The notes: generated from the letters alone by a model not told the origin. DNA of 64,000 bases from Pegea sp. RAD2-039 (GCA_034620365.1 JAQGEQ010000305.1:806001-870000), one strand, 5' to 3'; counted from the stretch's first letter, positions 25,237 to 37,075 are shown. Numbers and translations: made by a program.

Positions 25237-25737
25237 TCAGCTAGAATAGGTTGATAGCAAAGCAGCATCCACAGGCTGCATACAAGTAGGACATAAAAAC
25301 GATCTCACCAACCAATCATCAATACATCTTACATGATAGTAATGCATACATGGCAAACAACGAATATCTTCATTCTTTTCAAAATCAATCATACAAATAC
25401 AACATTCTCTGATCTGCTGAAATGATTGAGTGTTCCCCCATACACTTTGAGGCAAGTTTTGAATAAATCCTAACCGTTGTGACAACTTTATTTGTTCTTC
25501 TTCACTTTGTGAGTTTCGTTTCGAGTTACTTTTGATATTTTCACCGAGTAGACATACATTAAATGGTGTTCCTGGATTACCATAATGAGGAACTAACTTG
25601 ACCAATCTTTTATGTCTTGAATTATAATGACTTCTTGATGTAGAAGGATTTGATGAAGATCTACTTCTACTTGATGAGGCAGCAGCTCTTTGAGTTCTGC
25701 TCTCATTATTTGAAGGAGCTGGAATAGTGTTTCCCAT
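25237..25737 (-). CDS. RNF11: RNF11-like RING-H2 E3 ubiquitin ligase
   Basis: Single coding exon, 166 aa (human RNF11 is 154). It starts MGNTIPAP, a plausible N-myristoylation site as in RNF11, followed by a Ser/Arg-rich stretch. The middle EEEQIKLSQRLGFIQNLP matches the RNF11 EEEQIRIAQRIGLIQHLP block. The C-terminus carries a complete RING-H2 domain (CCICMIDF, CLPCMHYYHVRCIDDW, CPTC) and the family tail PVDAALLSTY. The PPxY motif that recruits WW-domain partners in vertebrate RNF11 is missing; the equivalent region reads NPGTPFNVCLLGEN. An acceptor-like TGTTACAG lies 20 nt before the ATG. It probably works on endosomal or membrane trafficking substrates as in other animals, though partner choice may differ. 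Confidence 0.9.
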   Translation of the reverse strand: MGNTIPAPSNNESRTQRAAASSSRSRSSSNPSTSRSHYNSRHKRLVKLVPHYGNPGTPFNVCLLGENIKSNSKRNSQSEEEQIKLSQRLGFIQNLPQSVWGNTQSFQQIRECCICMIDFEKNEDIRCLPCMHYYHVRCIDDWLVRSFLCPTCMQPVDAALLSTYSS

Positions 25738-25759
25738 TTAGAATATTAAAAACAATTCT

Positions 25760-28687
25760 GTAACAGATAAAGTAATTTCAATTTGTGGATTTAATATTTT
25801 GAAACACTCAAAATATAATTACAAAAATTTTCAGATTAAACTGAATATTTTTATAAATTATTATTTTTATGCAGAGAAGCAAATAAGGTAAGTGCTTTAA
25901 TAAGGGGCCTGCTTCAGCTGAGAACGAGCATCAGGATATGCTCTGAGTGATGATGCAAAAAAAACAATGCAAAATAGTGAAATGATATAAGCCATCAAAT
26001 ATCTCATGAGTAACCTTGTTCATATCATACAAAATGTTTTCTTATCTTAGTATTGTTAGCTAACTAGTTTAACTAGTATCTATATTAAATCTGGTAAAAT
26101 ATTTATGATATTCTAAAGTTCTTTTAGAAGTATTAAGCAAGCATATCCTTACAATATATAATAGTTTACAAACAAGTAAAATCTCATATGCTATTTTAAT
26201 CACTTTTTATAATATAAACTAAAATAGAAGGCTTTAGACAGATAAACTTATTAATTGTGAAGCTATTACACACATAAAAATATTAGTAAAATAGAAAACA
26301 TAAAATTAAAGGTTTATTACAGTTTATTAATTAGTATAAAATCAATCAAAACTTAATTAAATTTTTAATTAATATAATTTATTCAACTCATGGCCTCAAA
26401 TGATAAATTATTACTCTTATAACAAACACAATGATGGCAGAAAATGAGAATACGGTCTTAAGTACCAAAGTTTAATATGAATAATGTAGAAAAAATGAGA
26501 ATTACAAAAGTATAAGTATAAATTATAAATCAAAAACACAAAATAACAGAATGAGTGAAAAAAATGGAGATTATGATGAAATATTTTGAAAGTTATACAA
26601 ATAAATAACATTTCTAAGCTAGATTAAGTTATACTAATATCAAATTTACTACATAATTTATCTTTAAGCAGTATAAAAAATAGTTTAGCTAACAATAATA
26701 CCATTAATAGGCATAACTTATTTATGATAATAATAATTAAATTAATTAAACTCATGATTTATAACAATGCAATCTTACAGTTTTTACATACAACAAATTC
26801 ATTCTTGTCAAAGTTTTCATTATCATAATTTTCTAAGGAAACAATTTTGTGCAATTTCTGGAAAAATTAACAATTATATAATTTGTGATAAAAAAATTTT
26901 TAATTGATAATAAAATGAAACAATAAGAAAAAAAACTTACACAGACTTGTTTTACTTAAACTATTAACAAAACTTTTCCATATTGAAATTAAAGACAATA
27001 ATGATATAAATTTAATTTTGCCCAAGTATTTTTAACCTATTGCTAATATTTTACAATATTAGTAACATAACTAAACATCTTCTAAAAAAATTAAAAGTAG
27101 AGATTACAATTAAAAGTTAATTTTATATTGATTTTTTTTTCATTTGTTAAAACCACAAAACAATTTACAAATGAAACTTAAAGTTTCCAATAAATTTCAT
27201 ATAAACATAATTACAAGTGAACAACTTACAAAAATAATTGTCAGTATATCAAAAAACAATTGAATATACAAAAAACTTAGCAAGCAATAAATTAAAAAAA
27301 AACAAATTCATTGAAAAACTGAATTCAAATGCAACTGCAAAACAAATATTCTCGTTTATACTACCTGCAGCCTTAATATAAACAATCGAAATTCAGTATT
27401 CACGAAAATATTTATCAAAACACTTCAAGCTTCATACTAAAATACTGAAAAATGTTAATACTTTGATTTTAGATTACTGTAGATATTTCTTAATCAATGA
27501 AAACTACATATTATACAGCTACAAAAATTAAAATAGGAATTAGAGGTTATATGAAAAAGTATTTGAATGTAATGTAGATTGGACAAATCAAAATATTGTA
27601 GACTACTTTAACTTGACATAATTTGTGACAATTATCTCAACAGTCAGTTACAATTATATTTGACTATTGTATCAACACTGAATCAGTGAGAGCTGTTTAA
27701 AAAATGTTAGGTCCGAAACAATGCTCTTATAGGTGCTACAAAAGGTGATTTTAAACTCTACAAACAACGGTATTAGCTTGCAGCTAAGCATATAGGATTT
27801 TCGATTGAATTGTATTAGACAGTAACTGCAAAAAATTCTTCCCAAAAATATGTGTGGGATGAACTTTACAATAATGTTTTCTTATTTCGACAAATAATGA
27901 TCAGAATAAAAAGATGCTATACGAAAGGAAAGGATAAAGGCTATCAAAGTAGGCAAGGTGTAGAAAAATTGGTAAGAGACTACCGCGTTAGTTATAATTC
28001 TTTTGAGAATAAAGAAACTAATGATAGAAGTTATCCTTTCAGTAAATTTAGAAATATTTTATACAAATTTTATCAACAATAAGATTTGTGCAGGCTTTTT
28101 TCTCGAGCAGCAATAAAAGCTGCTATATTAGAAGTATGTAAAACTAATTTTCTGAGCTAAACCAATTAAAACTCCTTGATCTAATTGATGCAAGACTTCA
28201 TGAATTAGCTATAAGGTTAGTCAACTTTCGACAATGAAAGTAAATCATAATTTCTTGAAAGAAGTGAGTACGCTTACTAAAAAGAATACAAAATTTCTTT
28301 ATTCTAATAGCTTCTAAGAGTGCTTTGAAAGACGCTTGGGTCTAAGTCAAAACAAAATTAGATGGTCACAAAACTACTTCTCAATTCATAAAAATTAGTA
28401 TTTGGTACTTGAAAAACCTGTCTTGTAGACCTGTTATCTTTACAGGTAGATCTTGTGTTCGAAGAATTAGAGTGCTTTAAGTCATACTTATTGTATTGTC
28501 AAATTGTAGTGAATTAAATGGACTTTGTACATTTATGCTGTTTTCTATATTCTATAAACCATATTTTGATGGTCCAATTTTTCATTAAAAGAAGCTACCT
28601 GATAATTTCAGATGATAGCCCTTGCATTTATTCTGAAAAATATTTTTAGAAAAATTTCTAGATAGAAGAGTTGATACTAATATTTTT
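25760..28687. other. AT-rich intergenic DNA, no gene seen
   Basis: Several short open frames on both strands have low-complexity composition and no motifs. No RNA gene or repeat with recognisable ends was found. Confidence 0.5.
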
Positions 28688-28884
28688 TATTTTTTATTTA
28701 TTTTATATATATAAATGCGAAGGAGGGTGCCTAAAGAGAGCACATCTCACTAACACACATTCTCAGGAGTTTTTATGGTTTTTCTCAGGAGTTTTATATG
28801 TCTCCACCTGGGGTCGAACCCGGTACTTCCTAGCTAGATGTACCTTGTAGCTAGGTGTAGTAACCGCTTCGCCACCAAGCAGCA
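28688..28884 (-). mobile_element. tRNA-derived SINE
   Basis: Read on the minus strand, the head contains a perfect A box TGGCGAAGCGG (28874-28864) and a perfect B box GGTTCGACCCC (28820-28810), 54 nt apart, as in a tRNA with a long variable arm (Leu/Ser type). The body ends in a 3' segment (28775-28722) followed by an A/T microsatellite-like tail. That 3' segment is shared with the end of a LINE fragment at 51310-51362. It is not a functional tRNA gene: the acceptor stem does not close and the body continues. Confidence 0.8.
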
Positions 28885-29346
28885 TTTTATTATGCATAAT
28901 GAATGTTATGAAGTTAAACTATTTATTTAGTGCTTCCACGCTTCATCTAACTAAAGTTTTAGCTTCATTAATTTTATTAGTTAGTAAAGAAATGGACGAG
29001 TGGTTAAGTCAGTTGGCTGCTGTAGTATATTTAAAATGAATCATCATATTCATTCGTGTGATGTTAAAATTGGGTCATCTAGGAAGCAGTCGCATAGAGA
29101 AAAAAATCAAAGAAGATCGGATTCGTCGGACTGTGCTAGTCTTTTTGGTGGCTTTGGATCTGTCTTAGACTACCTTAGACATATAGCGACATGAAGACTG
29201 ATGGCAAGGAGGCACATAGACACTAACGAAACAAACAAATCACAGTGAGCTGAAAATAGATATTAGTGATCTAAACCATACCTTCTGCCAGAGACAAGGA
29301 CTCAGCAACAAATTCTTTCAGTCCTTTAGCAATTTCACCCACACTT

Positions 29347-29727
29347 TTATTCAGTGTTATTCTCTGCATTGCATGAGTCGCCAATCTTCTTAGCAATGTT
29401 TGCAAGCACACGAGTCTTTGAGAAGGTTATAACAGTCGATTTGGTGGTGACTCTAGCAGTTTGAAGGTCCAGGATTAGACCATCAGCTGTAACCTTGAAT
29501 CTTTTCATCTTCATCTCTATAAACCTCCGTATTTCCTCCGGCTTGAAGACCAACAGACTTTTACAATCTAGGTCCATTACCATATACTCCATTGCCATAT
29601 AGTTCACTTTTTCCATAAACTTTGGGGCATCAGGATATATTAGCATTGGAATGGCAAAGCACAGGTATGAAGCCAATATCTTCCTTTCATTGTCAGTCAA
29701 GTTGGTATAAGTTTCCTTGAACTCAGA
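29347..29727 (-). other. Unidentified open frame, possible exon
   Basis: Open frame of about 125 codons without a convincing ATG. It begins just after a possible acceptor (TTTTGCAAG ending about 29728) with VSEFKETYTNLTDNERKI and contains AIPMLIYPDAPKFMEKVNYM and EEIRRFIEMKMKRF. Amino-acid use looks protein-like rather than random AT-rich translation. I do not recognise the family. It could be an exon of a host gene or a fragment of a mobile element; the neighbouring 29760-30240 stretch is GC-richer and also looks element-derived. Confidence 0.35.
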
Positions 29728-29759
29728 GACCTTGCAAAAGATCAGTGTTGTTCAGAGGG

Positions 29760-30240
29760 TTACTTCCTAAGTGCTACGGTTGGAACTAATTGTTGTTAAT
29801 GGCCATAATGAGACAACGTGTAATTTTTACTGTTTGGTCCGATTATTTGGTCGGGGAGTAACCAGCAAAATGTGTTGAAAGTAACTAGCACACAGCCGAT
29901 TATCTTCCAGTAATATGCTTAATGGTAGATGGTATACATTTATTGTTGTGTTAGGCTCCTTATTGATTCGAATAAAGCTCAATATAAAAAGTCAATTTTA
30001 TTACAGCTGCTCGTTCATTGTGCTTTTAATTAGTAGATTTGAATCTCACCTCGTCGTCGAAGATATGGAAACTTTGTTACGCAAACTAACGAGCGTGGAA
30101 AAATCGTCTCCAACTATTAGTAAATAGCTGCTCCGAGAGAGTCAGAATCTTTGGGACTAAACCTAGACAAAAAACTTACAATCCGTTGAACTCAATGTTA
30201 TTATCGCAGGTCAGTGGCCTGCGTCACCAAAAGAGGGATT
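29760..30240. other. GC-richer unassigned stretch, possibly retroelement-derived
   Basis: Composition differs from the AT-rich surroundings. A plus-strand frame (29915-30127) ends in a charged segment VVEDMETLLRKLTSVEKSSP. Identity unknown; it may be part of an old element. Confidence 0.2.
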
Positions 30241-30299
30241 TAGATAGAGGGATAGGTTAGCAAATAGGATACTCTTAACTATAATCATAGCCTATATAC

Positions 30300-31708
30300 A
30301 AGGAAAAAAGAAGTGTTGATGTCAACTTTGGTCTACAAAGTTCAGTCAGGCTTTAATTATCTTATTCATTAGAATTGTCTTTAAAATATTTGTCTTTATT
30401 ATATTTAAAATAATGATAAAATACTTTAAACGATTTTAGCTTTATATAAAACTAGTTGTTTAATCATTCCTATTCTATTTAGTAGAATATTTTATTGTAA
30501 AATTATCTTTAAAAAAGTTCGTCATTTACATCTTATTGAATTTTACGTTTTTTTAAATTTTAGTTGCGAACCTGTTGCACCAAATGTTATATTTGTCATT
30601 TGTATTTGTTTCTTTGTAAATATTCTTATATTGAGAAAGTTTTTGCTTTTTTGGGGTCGCAACTGCAAATAAACAAGGCACTGTTTTCATGTTTATTAAA
30701 TTATGCAGCTTTTATTGTTCGATTTTATCAATTTTTCTGTTTTTCTTATAAATTTCAACTTGTTCATTGTTTTTGTACAAGTATTTTTACAAAATAATTT
30801 TTGTTGATTATTTTTTTAAGAAAACTGATTACTTTCATAAAATAGCTTTTTAACTAGCAACTGGGATAAACATATATTAATTTACTTAATTTGAAATATA
30901 ATGATTGTACTTTCCTTTGTATATGTTTCTTTATTAGTGAATCTAAATATTATATTTTAATAAATATACTCTATTTGATAAATATTTTGATAAATGTTTT
31001 AATAAACATAAAGCTCGTTAAATTTTAGAAAAGTTTTATATTGCTGTGTTTTATCAATAATTATTTAATATATAGTAAACTTTGCATTTATAAAGTTAGA
31101 TTTTCATATTAATTTATCTACCTTGTGTCACATCCTAACCATGTCTTTATAACTGAAGTTCTATTGTATTATATTTATTTAGAATATTAAGAGATTAAGT
31201 TCTGGCTTTATAAAAAACTCAAATGAATAAAAATAGAAAAATAGATGTCATATATGATATTCATATCTTGTGTTTCATATTTTTACAGTTGTTATCTTAT
31301 TTATATAATGAGTGATAACTTTTCAATAATTACTTTTTAGTTTTTTTAAGCTTAAAGATTTGGATTCAGAATACATTTATTTTCTATTCATTCTAAATTT
31401 GTTACATTTATAAAGTATACTTAAAATAAGAAAGTTTTATAATTTTAAATAAAAGTTTTGATAACTCTAAATCATTTTAATATTTTATTTCCCAATTTAA
31501 CTGAATTGAACATTATAAATATGCAAACATTTTATCTATATTAAAGTTTCAAAGTTATACACAACTTAGTTTATTTTAATTGAAAGATTTCATATTTACT
31601 TATTGTAGTTTCATTATCTAAAGTGTTGCATAGTTTTGTAATTATTTTATTGAATTTATCTATTTTCCAAAATTAAAAAAAAAGATTAAATATTTCAACT
31701 GATTTCAG
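30300..31708. other. AT-rich upstream region of the MBD gene
   Basis: Strongly A/T-rich. No gene, repeat or RNA signature could be supported. A 5' exon of the MBD gene could lie here but cannot be located by reading. Confidence 0.5.
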
Positions 31709-31736
31709 ATTTTTTTGCCAAAAGTGATTGACAAAT

Positions 31737-32543
31737 ATGTCAAGCATCACAACAAAAATGACTATTAACTGCTCCTTACCTACTGGTTGGATGAGAGAGG
31801 AAAAATTACCTGCTAGAGGTCTTTCTACTGGCAAAGCAACTGTCAATTACATTAGCCCTACTGGAGAACGAATTCATAATAAGTCAGAATTAGTAAAATG
31901 TCTTGGACAGAAAGTAGAGAATTTTGATTTTCAAAGTGGACGACCAATCAGAAATCAAAGAAGCAAACGGCCTTCCACTCATGAAGCATATGAAAAAAAG
32001 GATGTTGGTTTGCGTCGTAGTGCTCTTGATGCTTTAAAAAAACAAAAGTTTGTTTCAGTAAGACATCACTTAAAAAGTGTCTCAAAAAATGGGGGCAATA
32101 CTCAGAAAGCGCCACCATATCAAGTGCTACAAGACAAGAGATTTGAACCATACATGAGGAATTATCAATCTAAAAATTATTTGACAAACATTGAATTAGA
32201 AGATTTATTAAAGAAGCAGAAAAGCACTAGAGATCAGGAAGATATGATGATGCTTCTATCTCAAAGATTTAATCATTCGGAGTTTCCTCATATTGGTCCT
32301 CTTTCTACTGAGGACATTATTGAAGCCTCAGCTAAATTAGGATCTTTGAAAAATAAAACGTCTTTAAGCATAATCGAATTTTCTGATAAAGATATTAAAA
32401 AGCAAGAAGATGTGGTGGCAAGGTTTCGAACGCAGTTGGCTGAAAAGTATAAAAAGCAAAATCATTTGAAAATGTTGGAATTAAAGAAAAAAAATAATAA
32501 AGATGATGTAACGGTCGAACCAAAAGACATCAACGATAATTGA
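31737..32543 (+). CDS. MBD2/3: MBD2/3-like methyl-CpG-binding-domain protein (NuRD subunit)
   Basis: Single coding exon, 268 aa. Start taken as the ATG at 31737; the frame opens three codons earlier at a TTG, and an acceptor-like GATTTCAG ends 28 nt before the ATG. Residues about 15-70 form the MBD (LPTGWMREEK, GLSTGKATVNYISPTGERI, FDFQSGRP). The C-terminal half matches MBD2/3: the RRSALDALKKQK to LTNIELEDLLKK segment, the HIGPLSTEDIIEASAKL block and the coiled coil DKDIKKQEDVVARFRTQL that binds p66/GATAD2 in NuRD. Aligned by eye to human MBD2, the methyl-CpG contact Arg, Tyr and Arg are replaced by Pro, Asn and His, so methyl-CpG preference is probably weak or lost, as in mammalian MBD3. Acidic/basic tail at the end. 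A poly(A) signal AATAAA lies at 32801. Confidence 0.92.
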   Translation: MSSITTKMTINCSLPTGWMREEKLPARGLSTGKATVNYISPTGERIHNKSELVKCLGQKVENFDFQSGRPIRNQRSKRPSTHEAYEKKDVGLRRSALDALKKQKFVSVRHHLKSVSKNGGNTQKAPPYQVLQDKRFEPYMRNYQSKNYLTNIELEDLLKKQKSTRDQEDMMMLLSQRFNHSEFPHIGPLSTEDIIEASAKLGSLKNKTSLSIIEFSDKDIKKQEDVVARFRTQLAEKYKKQNHLKMLELKKKNNKDDVTVEPKDINDN

Positions 32544-33519
32544 GTGAAAAGATAAAGTCACTGATTATAAGATGATACATTTTAGTTTTAATCTTGGATT
32601 TTACTTCTTGTTAATTAAATGTCTTGAATTTCTGCAGTAATGACAATTTTGTATTTAAACTATGAGTTTGATATTTAAATTGTATTTTTAAAACATATCT
32701 TTACACAACTTTAAAAAACTCTTATGCCATGTTATTCATACAAATAATTAGATGTAGTAACTTCAAGTCATCATGTTTTACACTTGTACTGTTTATTTGC
32801 AATAAAAGCTTTTAAACAACTGAATTCATGAAACAATTTTTTTTTGAACTAACATATATATGCAGTTGCCAGACAAACTATTAGATCTATTGTGATTATA
32901 TTAGTTAGGTTAGAAGCGTTATAGATCCTTTGTTAAATGTATTTGAAAGGTACTTTTGTATTTTAGTTTGGAAACATAAACAATGTTGTTGTGTATTGTG
33001 AAAGTAAACTAACACAAATGTTGTTTACTAAAACAACAAAAATATGTACAGTCAAATTTTCACGACAAATTTGTATAAAATGTCTTCAAGGTTTTTTTGA
33101 AGCTTATTAGTTTAAATAAATTTGAATTTTGTAAACTAAAATTACAAAACTTTCTACTGCACCCTAATTTACCCCTAACTACTTTTAAACATCAAATTTT
33201 AAGGGTATGTCATCATGTGACGTCATAATCGACCTTGTAAACATCTTGTTGGCATTTTATTTACATTTTCTTATAGTTGAGTTTATTTCATAAAAATTAT
33301 CAAGTTTAAATCTGTTTTAATCACTTTTTGAAATTTGTTTACCAAACGTTTCTGGAAAGCAAAAGAGTTAACTAAATATAGCTCGTGTTGTATGTTGCGC
33401 AAGTTTTCTGTACCTAACATATATTAGACAGATAATTAAATGTTGATTAATGAATGTTTTAAAATTAAAAAAAATAGTTTTAAAGTTCAAATCAGAAATA
33501 ATGATAATTAATTTTTCAG
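32544..33519. other. Intergenic DNA between MBD and FReD genes
   Basis: Holds the MBD poly(A) signal at 32801-32806 and a TGACGTCA palindrome at 33218-33225. Otherwise AT-rich with nothing recognisable. Confidence 0.5.
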
Positions 33520-33568
33520 GGTTCTTTAAGACATCATTTTTGTTTTATACTTAAATGTTGATAAAATT

Positions 33569-35862
33569 ATGCAAAAAATAGTCAAAAACTTAAAATTAGA
33601 CTCTTATACGAGCAAAAAAAACAGAGCCAGTTTGAGTTTTATAACTTTTGGTTTAACTCTTCTAATAATCTTCTTTTGTTTGCTCCAATTAACTCCTGCA
33701 GGAAGATCTTCGATGAATTATCTAATTGTGAGCAAAGATTGTGCAGAGCTATTTGACAAAGGTTACCTAACTAGTGGAATTTATGAAATTCGGCCATTTA
33801 ATAATTCAGAAATAGTAAAAGTTTATTGTGATATGATCCCCGAAACAAATCAGGGTTGGATTGTTAGTTTTCTTAACTTTTTAAGTTCTATGAATTTTAT
33901 TTAGTTATCGATTTATTTACTTATAGGTTATTCAAAAAAGATACAATGGACAAATTAATTTTAAAGTAACTTTTAAAGATTATGAAGACGGTTTTGGAAC
34001 CCCTTTAACAGAATTTTGGTTTGGTTAGTTTTGTTTAATGACAACAAAATCTCGTCAAGCTGTTTATTCAAATTTCTAGTTTTAAACCTTATTTTAAAAG
34101 TGTAGATTGAGATAGTTGAAGCCTAAGCAACTTATTTTCAAACAAAAAAGAACAATCTTACTAGATTTTAAGCTCATATGACTAAAATACTAAAAATAGT
34201 TTAATTAAATTTAATTAGCTGAGATAAACTTTTTCTAATTAATATTATAGGGCTTAAAAATCTATATGATTTTACAAAAAAGTATACATGGAATTTAAGA
34301 ATCGATTTAGAAGACTTTGGAGGAAACAGAGAACATATAGAGTATAAGTAGGTGATCATTTGTAAATCATTCATACTATAGTGAGAAAGTTGTAGCTAAG
34401 TCAGTAATGTTCAAAGATAATCTACATAAGATTGGGTGTATTTCATTACACTCAAATTTTCAATTTTATTACTTGAGCCTACTCCAGTGGTTTTCAAACT
34501 TATGTCAAAACCCTAAGAGAACCCAAGGTTTTCTCATTGCGCCCAGATAGCAAGTTTCATTAAAATAAAGAAGACCAGATGAGAACAATTCGTGTATGCT
34601 TGAAGAAAAAGCGAAATCTTTATTCCAGCCCTACTATCAATTTTGCTTTCCTCAAAAGTCATTCAGACTAAGTTTTGACCAATAATAAAACACACAGAAT
34701 ATTTAAAGATAAGATGATGTTACTTTTCCAGCTATCGTATGACCCTATCACTTAGAACTGAAATTTTTAAACGTTTGAGAGCCCAAATTTGTTTGTCAAT
34801 TTAATGAAATGAAAATGCCTAGCTGAATTAATCACAGGCTTGTCAATATCGTAAATTATACTTTAAAAACTTTGATATAAGAAACAAATCAGCACAATAG
34901 ATTTGTTTCTATGTGCAAAATCTGCTTCTACCTTTGCTGAAGTGTGAATACCAATTTGAACAAAGTAATTTATAATCTTATTTCAAGAAAATTAAAAAAT
35001 TAACTCAACAATAAAAGTATGGAAAGTTATTTTAAAGGATCGCTTACTTACCATAAAAGTTGACTGACAGAGAAATCTTGCTCTTAAATAACAAGTGTGT
35101 TTAACAGCACAAACCAACCACTTACATGGATGATAGCGTTTATGTTTCTAAACAAAATTAATTGACTGAGTGTAAATCCCTATTTGTAACTACTCTCGAA
35201 AAGCAAGCAAAGAAATTGTCTGTCGACAAGTTTTTATAATTTTCAAGTTTTACAAATCAAACTGATAAGTAAACTCAACTAATTTTTACTAAATTAAATA
35301 GTCTGGATAATATTTTTCAATAATAAAGTTTCTGTTAAAAAGTCAATGGTTTTAAAGTTTATTCAAAAGTTATAAAATATGCCTGAAATTATCTGTTTCT
35401 ATTTTAAGGAATTTTAAAATCGATAAAGGATTTGAATATAGTCTTGAAATTGGAGATGTAGTATCAGGAGAAGCCGGCAAGTTTAAATATTATTCTTTAT
35501 AATGTATCAGAAGCAAATATATTATCTCTATTTGTGTTCAAACTAAAAACTACATTTCAGGCGATTCTCTTTCAAGCAGTAGAGGTCATCCTTTCTTAGC
35601 ACCTTACAGGGATCCTCAAAAATACTCACCTTATCATTCATATGGCTTCGATGACGACCATAAAGATGAGTCTAAAGATGATAAGAGATGGTTTTTTGGT
35701 GCTTGGTGGGTGGCAGGTGACCATCAAGCAAACCTAAATGCATTTAAGTATGTATCAGAAGAACGGGTTGGAGAAGAATTTATATACTGGAAAACATTTC
35801 GAAGCCTTGATGGGGAACCAGTTTCATTAAAATCTTGTCAGATGAAGATAAGAAAAGCTTAA
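33569..35862 (+). CDS. Membrane-anchored fibrinogen-related domain (FReD) protein, 5 exons
   Basis: Exons 33569-33862, 33927-34023, 34251-34347, 35409-35476 and 35561-35862 join in frame (858 nt, 285 aa). A type II signal anchor lies at about residues 22-43 (ITFGLTLLIIFFCLLQL), followed directly by a fibrinogen domain: KDCAELFDKGYLTSGIYEI, VYCDM, GWIVIQKRYNG, EFWFGLKNLYDFT, SLEIGD, AGDSL and NAFKY. The first disulphide pair (DC and YCDM) is present. The second pair, normally around NCA and CHxANLNG, is absent, and the Ca-binding loop is replaced by a Asp/Lys-rich stretch. Intron 4 uses a GC donor (GCAAGT); the nearby GT would break frame. An acceptor-like TTTTTCAG lies 49 nt before the ATG. 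Likely a cell-surface lectin-like recognition protein. Confidence 0.88.
34489..34790. mobile_element. Possible hAT-like MITE inside FReD intron 3
   Basis: Begins CAGTGGTTTTCAAACTT followed shortly by a ..TTGCGCCCAGAT stretch, which resembles the CAGTGGTTCTCAAACT termini of hAT-superfamily elements. A weak inverse match (CGTTTGAGAGCCC) occurs near 34775-34788. It has no coding capacity. An 8-bp target duplication could not be confirmed. Confidence 0.4.
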
Positions 35863-36915
35863 ATCATAATTGCAGGATCTGTAATAAAAGTTGTTTGTGA
35901 TGTTTATATGATAGTGATAATTGCAGTAAGAAATAAACTAACTTATTGGAAATTTGAAAAATAATTTGTTTGTTTATTTTTGATAGAAAACAAACCTTAA
36001 TATGAAAGCAATTTACCTTTAAAAGTCTTATTAAGTTTCATTTATATATTCCTTAAACTAAATTCTGTTAGAATTAGATCTTCAAAGTCTACATAAGCTT
36101 CAATAAACTAAAATTATCTTATTTTTGAAACTAATTTAGTACGGAGCTTTTAAACGGTTTTTAATTTTTTGTTTTCTAAATCTTATCTACAGTGAGCTTA
36201 AAGTTGTTTCAAAGTAACAAATGTCAAGCTGTAGATCATAAATACTAATCTGCTAATTTAGTTTTAAGCTAATTTTTTGATGATAGCTTATATTTATAAA
36301 TAAATAGAAAATGATCAAACTATTTCTTATCTTATTGGTACAATAGAAAATACTTTTTATAAAATTTTTTATAATATAAAATGTTTAAATAAGTACTCTG
36401 ACAAAAAGGAAAGTTATACAATCTCTAGAAATAGATTTTTACATCTGAACTTTTAGACAGAAAACACTTTTGCATGTTTTTAGCGTTCAATTATAAAATG
36501 ATTGAGTTATGCAACCACAAGAAGCTCTATTTTCATTACTATAGTGCGCAGAGATACATGATTAATAAAAATGAGGTAAAAGCGTTGTGAAAATCTTAAG
36601 ATTTAGAATTTAAAACTTAATTCTAAATTTACAAATATTTTATACAAAAGACAAAACATTAATGAATCGATTTTGAAACATAAAAACAAAATAAGTTAAA
36701 AAAAATGTTAGAGTTTTCTTTTACAAAATTAACTTTAATGGAAAAGAACAATTTGAATAAAGCATTATTAAATAATCATTTTCAGCGAGGCAACCAAACA
36801 AAGTTTAATTTGAAAGTTTTATCTAAATAATCGAATTGTATTTTTCATCTATAAAGTTTTTTTATAATTGTAAATCAGTTATTGGTATTCAAACTTCAAT
36901 AAATTTCTTTTGTAG
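35863..36915. other. AT-rich intergenic DNA
   Basis: Nothing recognisable between the FReD gene and the connexin-like fragment. Confidence 0.5.
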
Positions 36916-37075
36916 ATGTTCACGTCTCATCGAGTCAGCAAAGACATCTTATAAACAATATTTTTATAAAGTATATGATGATGAGCTGAGTGACTTTAAA
37001 TGTAGTGAAGATATAGTTGGATGTACTTCTCAATGCTACGAGGAATTTGCTGAAATCTTTAATTTACAATTTTGA
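36916..37075 (+). pseudogene. Connexin-like extracellular-loop fragment
   Basis: After an acceptor-like TTTTGTAG the frame reads through DELSDFKCSEDIVGCTSQCYEEF. The spacing C-x6-C-x3-C, followed by Tyr and an acidic residue, with Asp-Phe just before the first Cys, is that of connexin extracellular loop 1 (DFxCxTxQPGCxxxCYD). The frame stops at a TGA where connexins have the Trp of the RxWxxQ segment, and the codons after it read FYQ. No first transmembrane helix is found upstream and no further connexin homology downstream. Best read as a decayed gene fragment. The match is short, so chance resemblance is possible. Confidence 0.35.

Noticed and set aside
28990-29075. Plus-strand tRNA-Leu-like start (GGACGAGTGGTTAAGTCAGTTGG)
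   Set aside because: No proper B box or acceptor-stem closure follows; at most a decayed tRNA-derived repeat.
31948-32151. Minus-strand open frame inside the MBD gene
   Set aside because: Shadow of the plus-strand coding sequence, no independent features.
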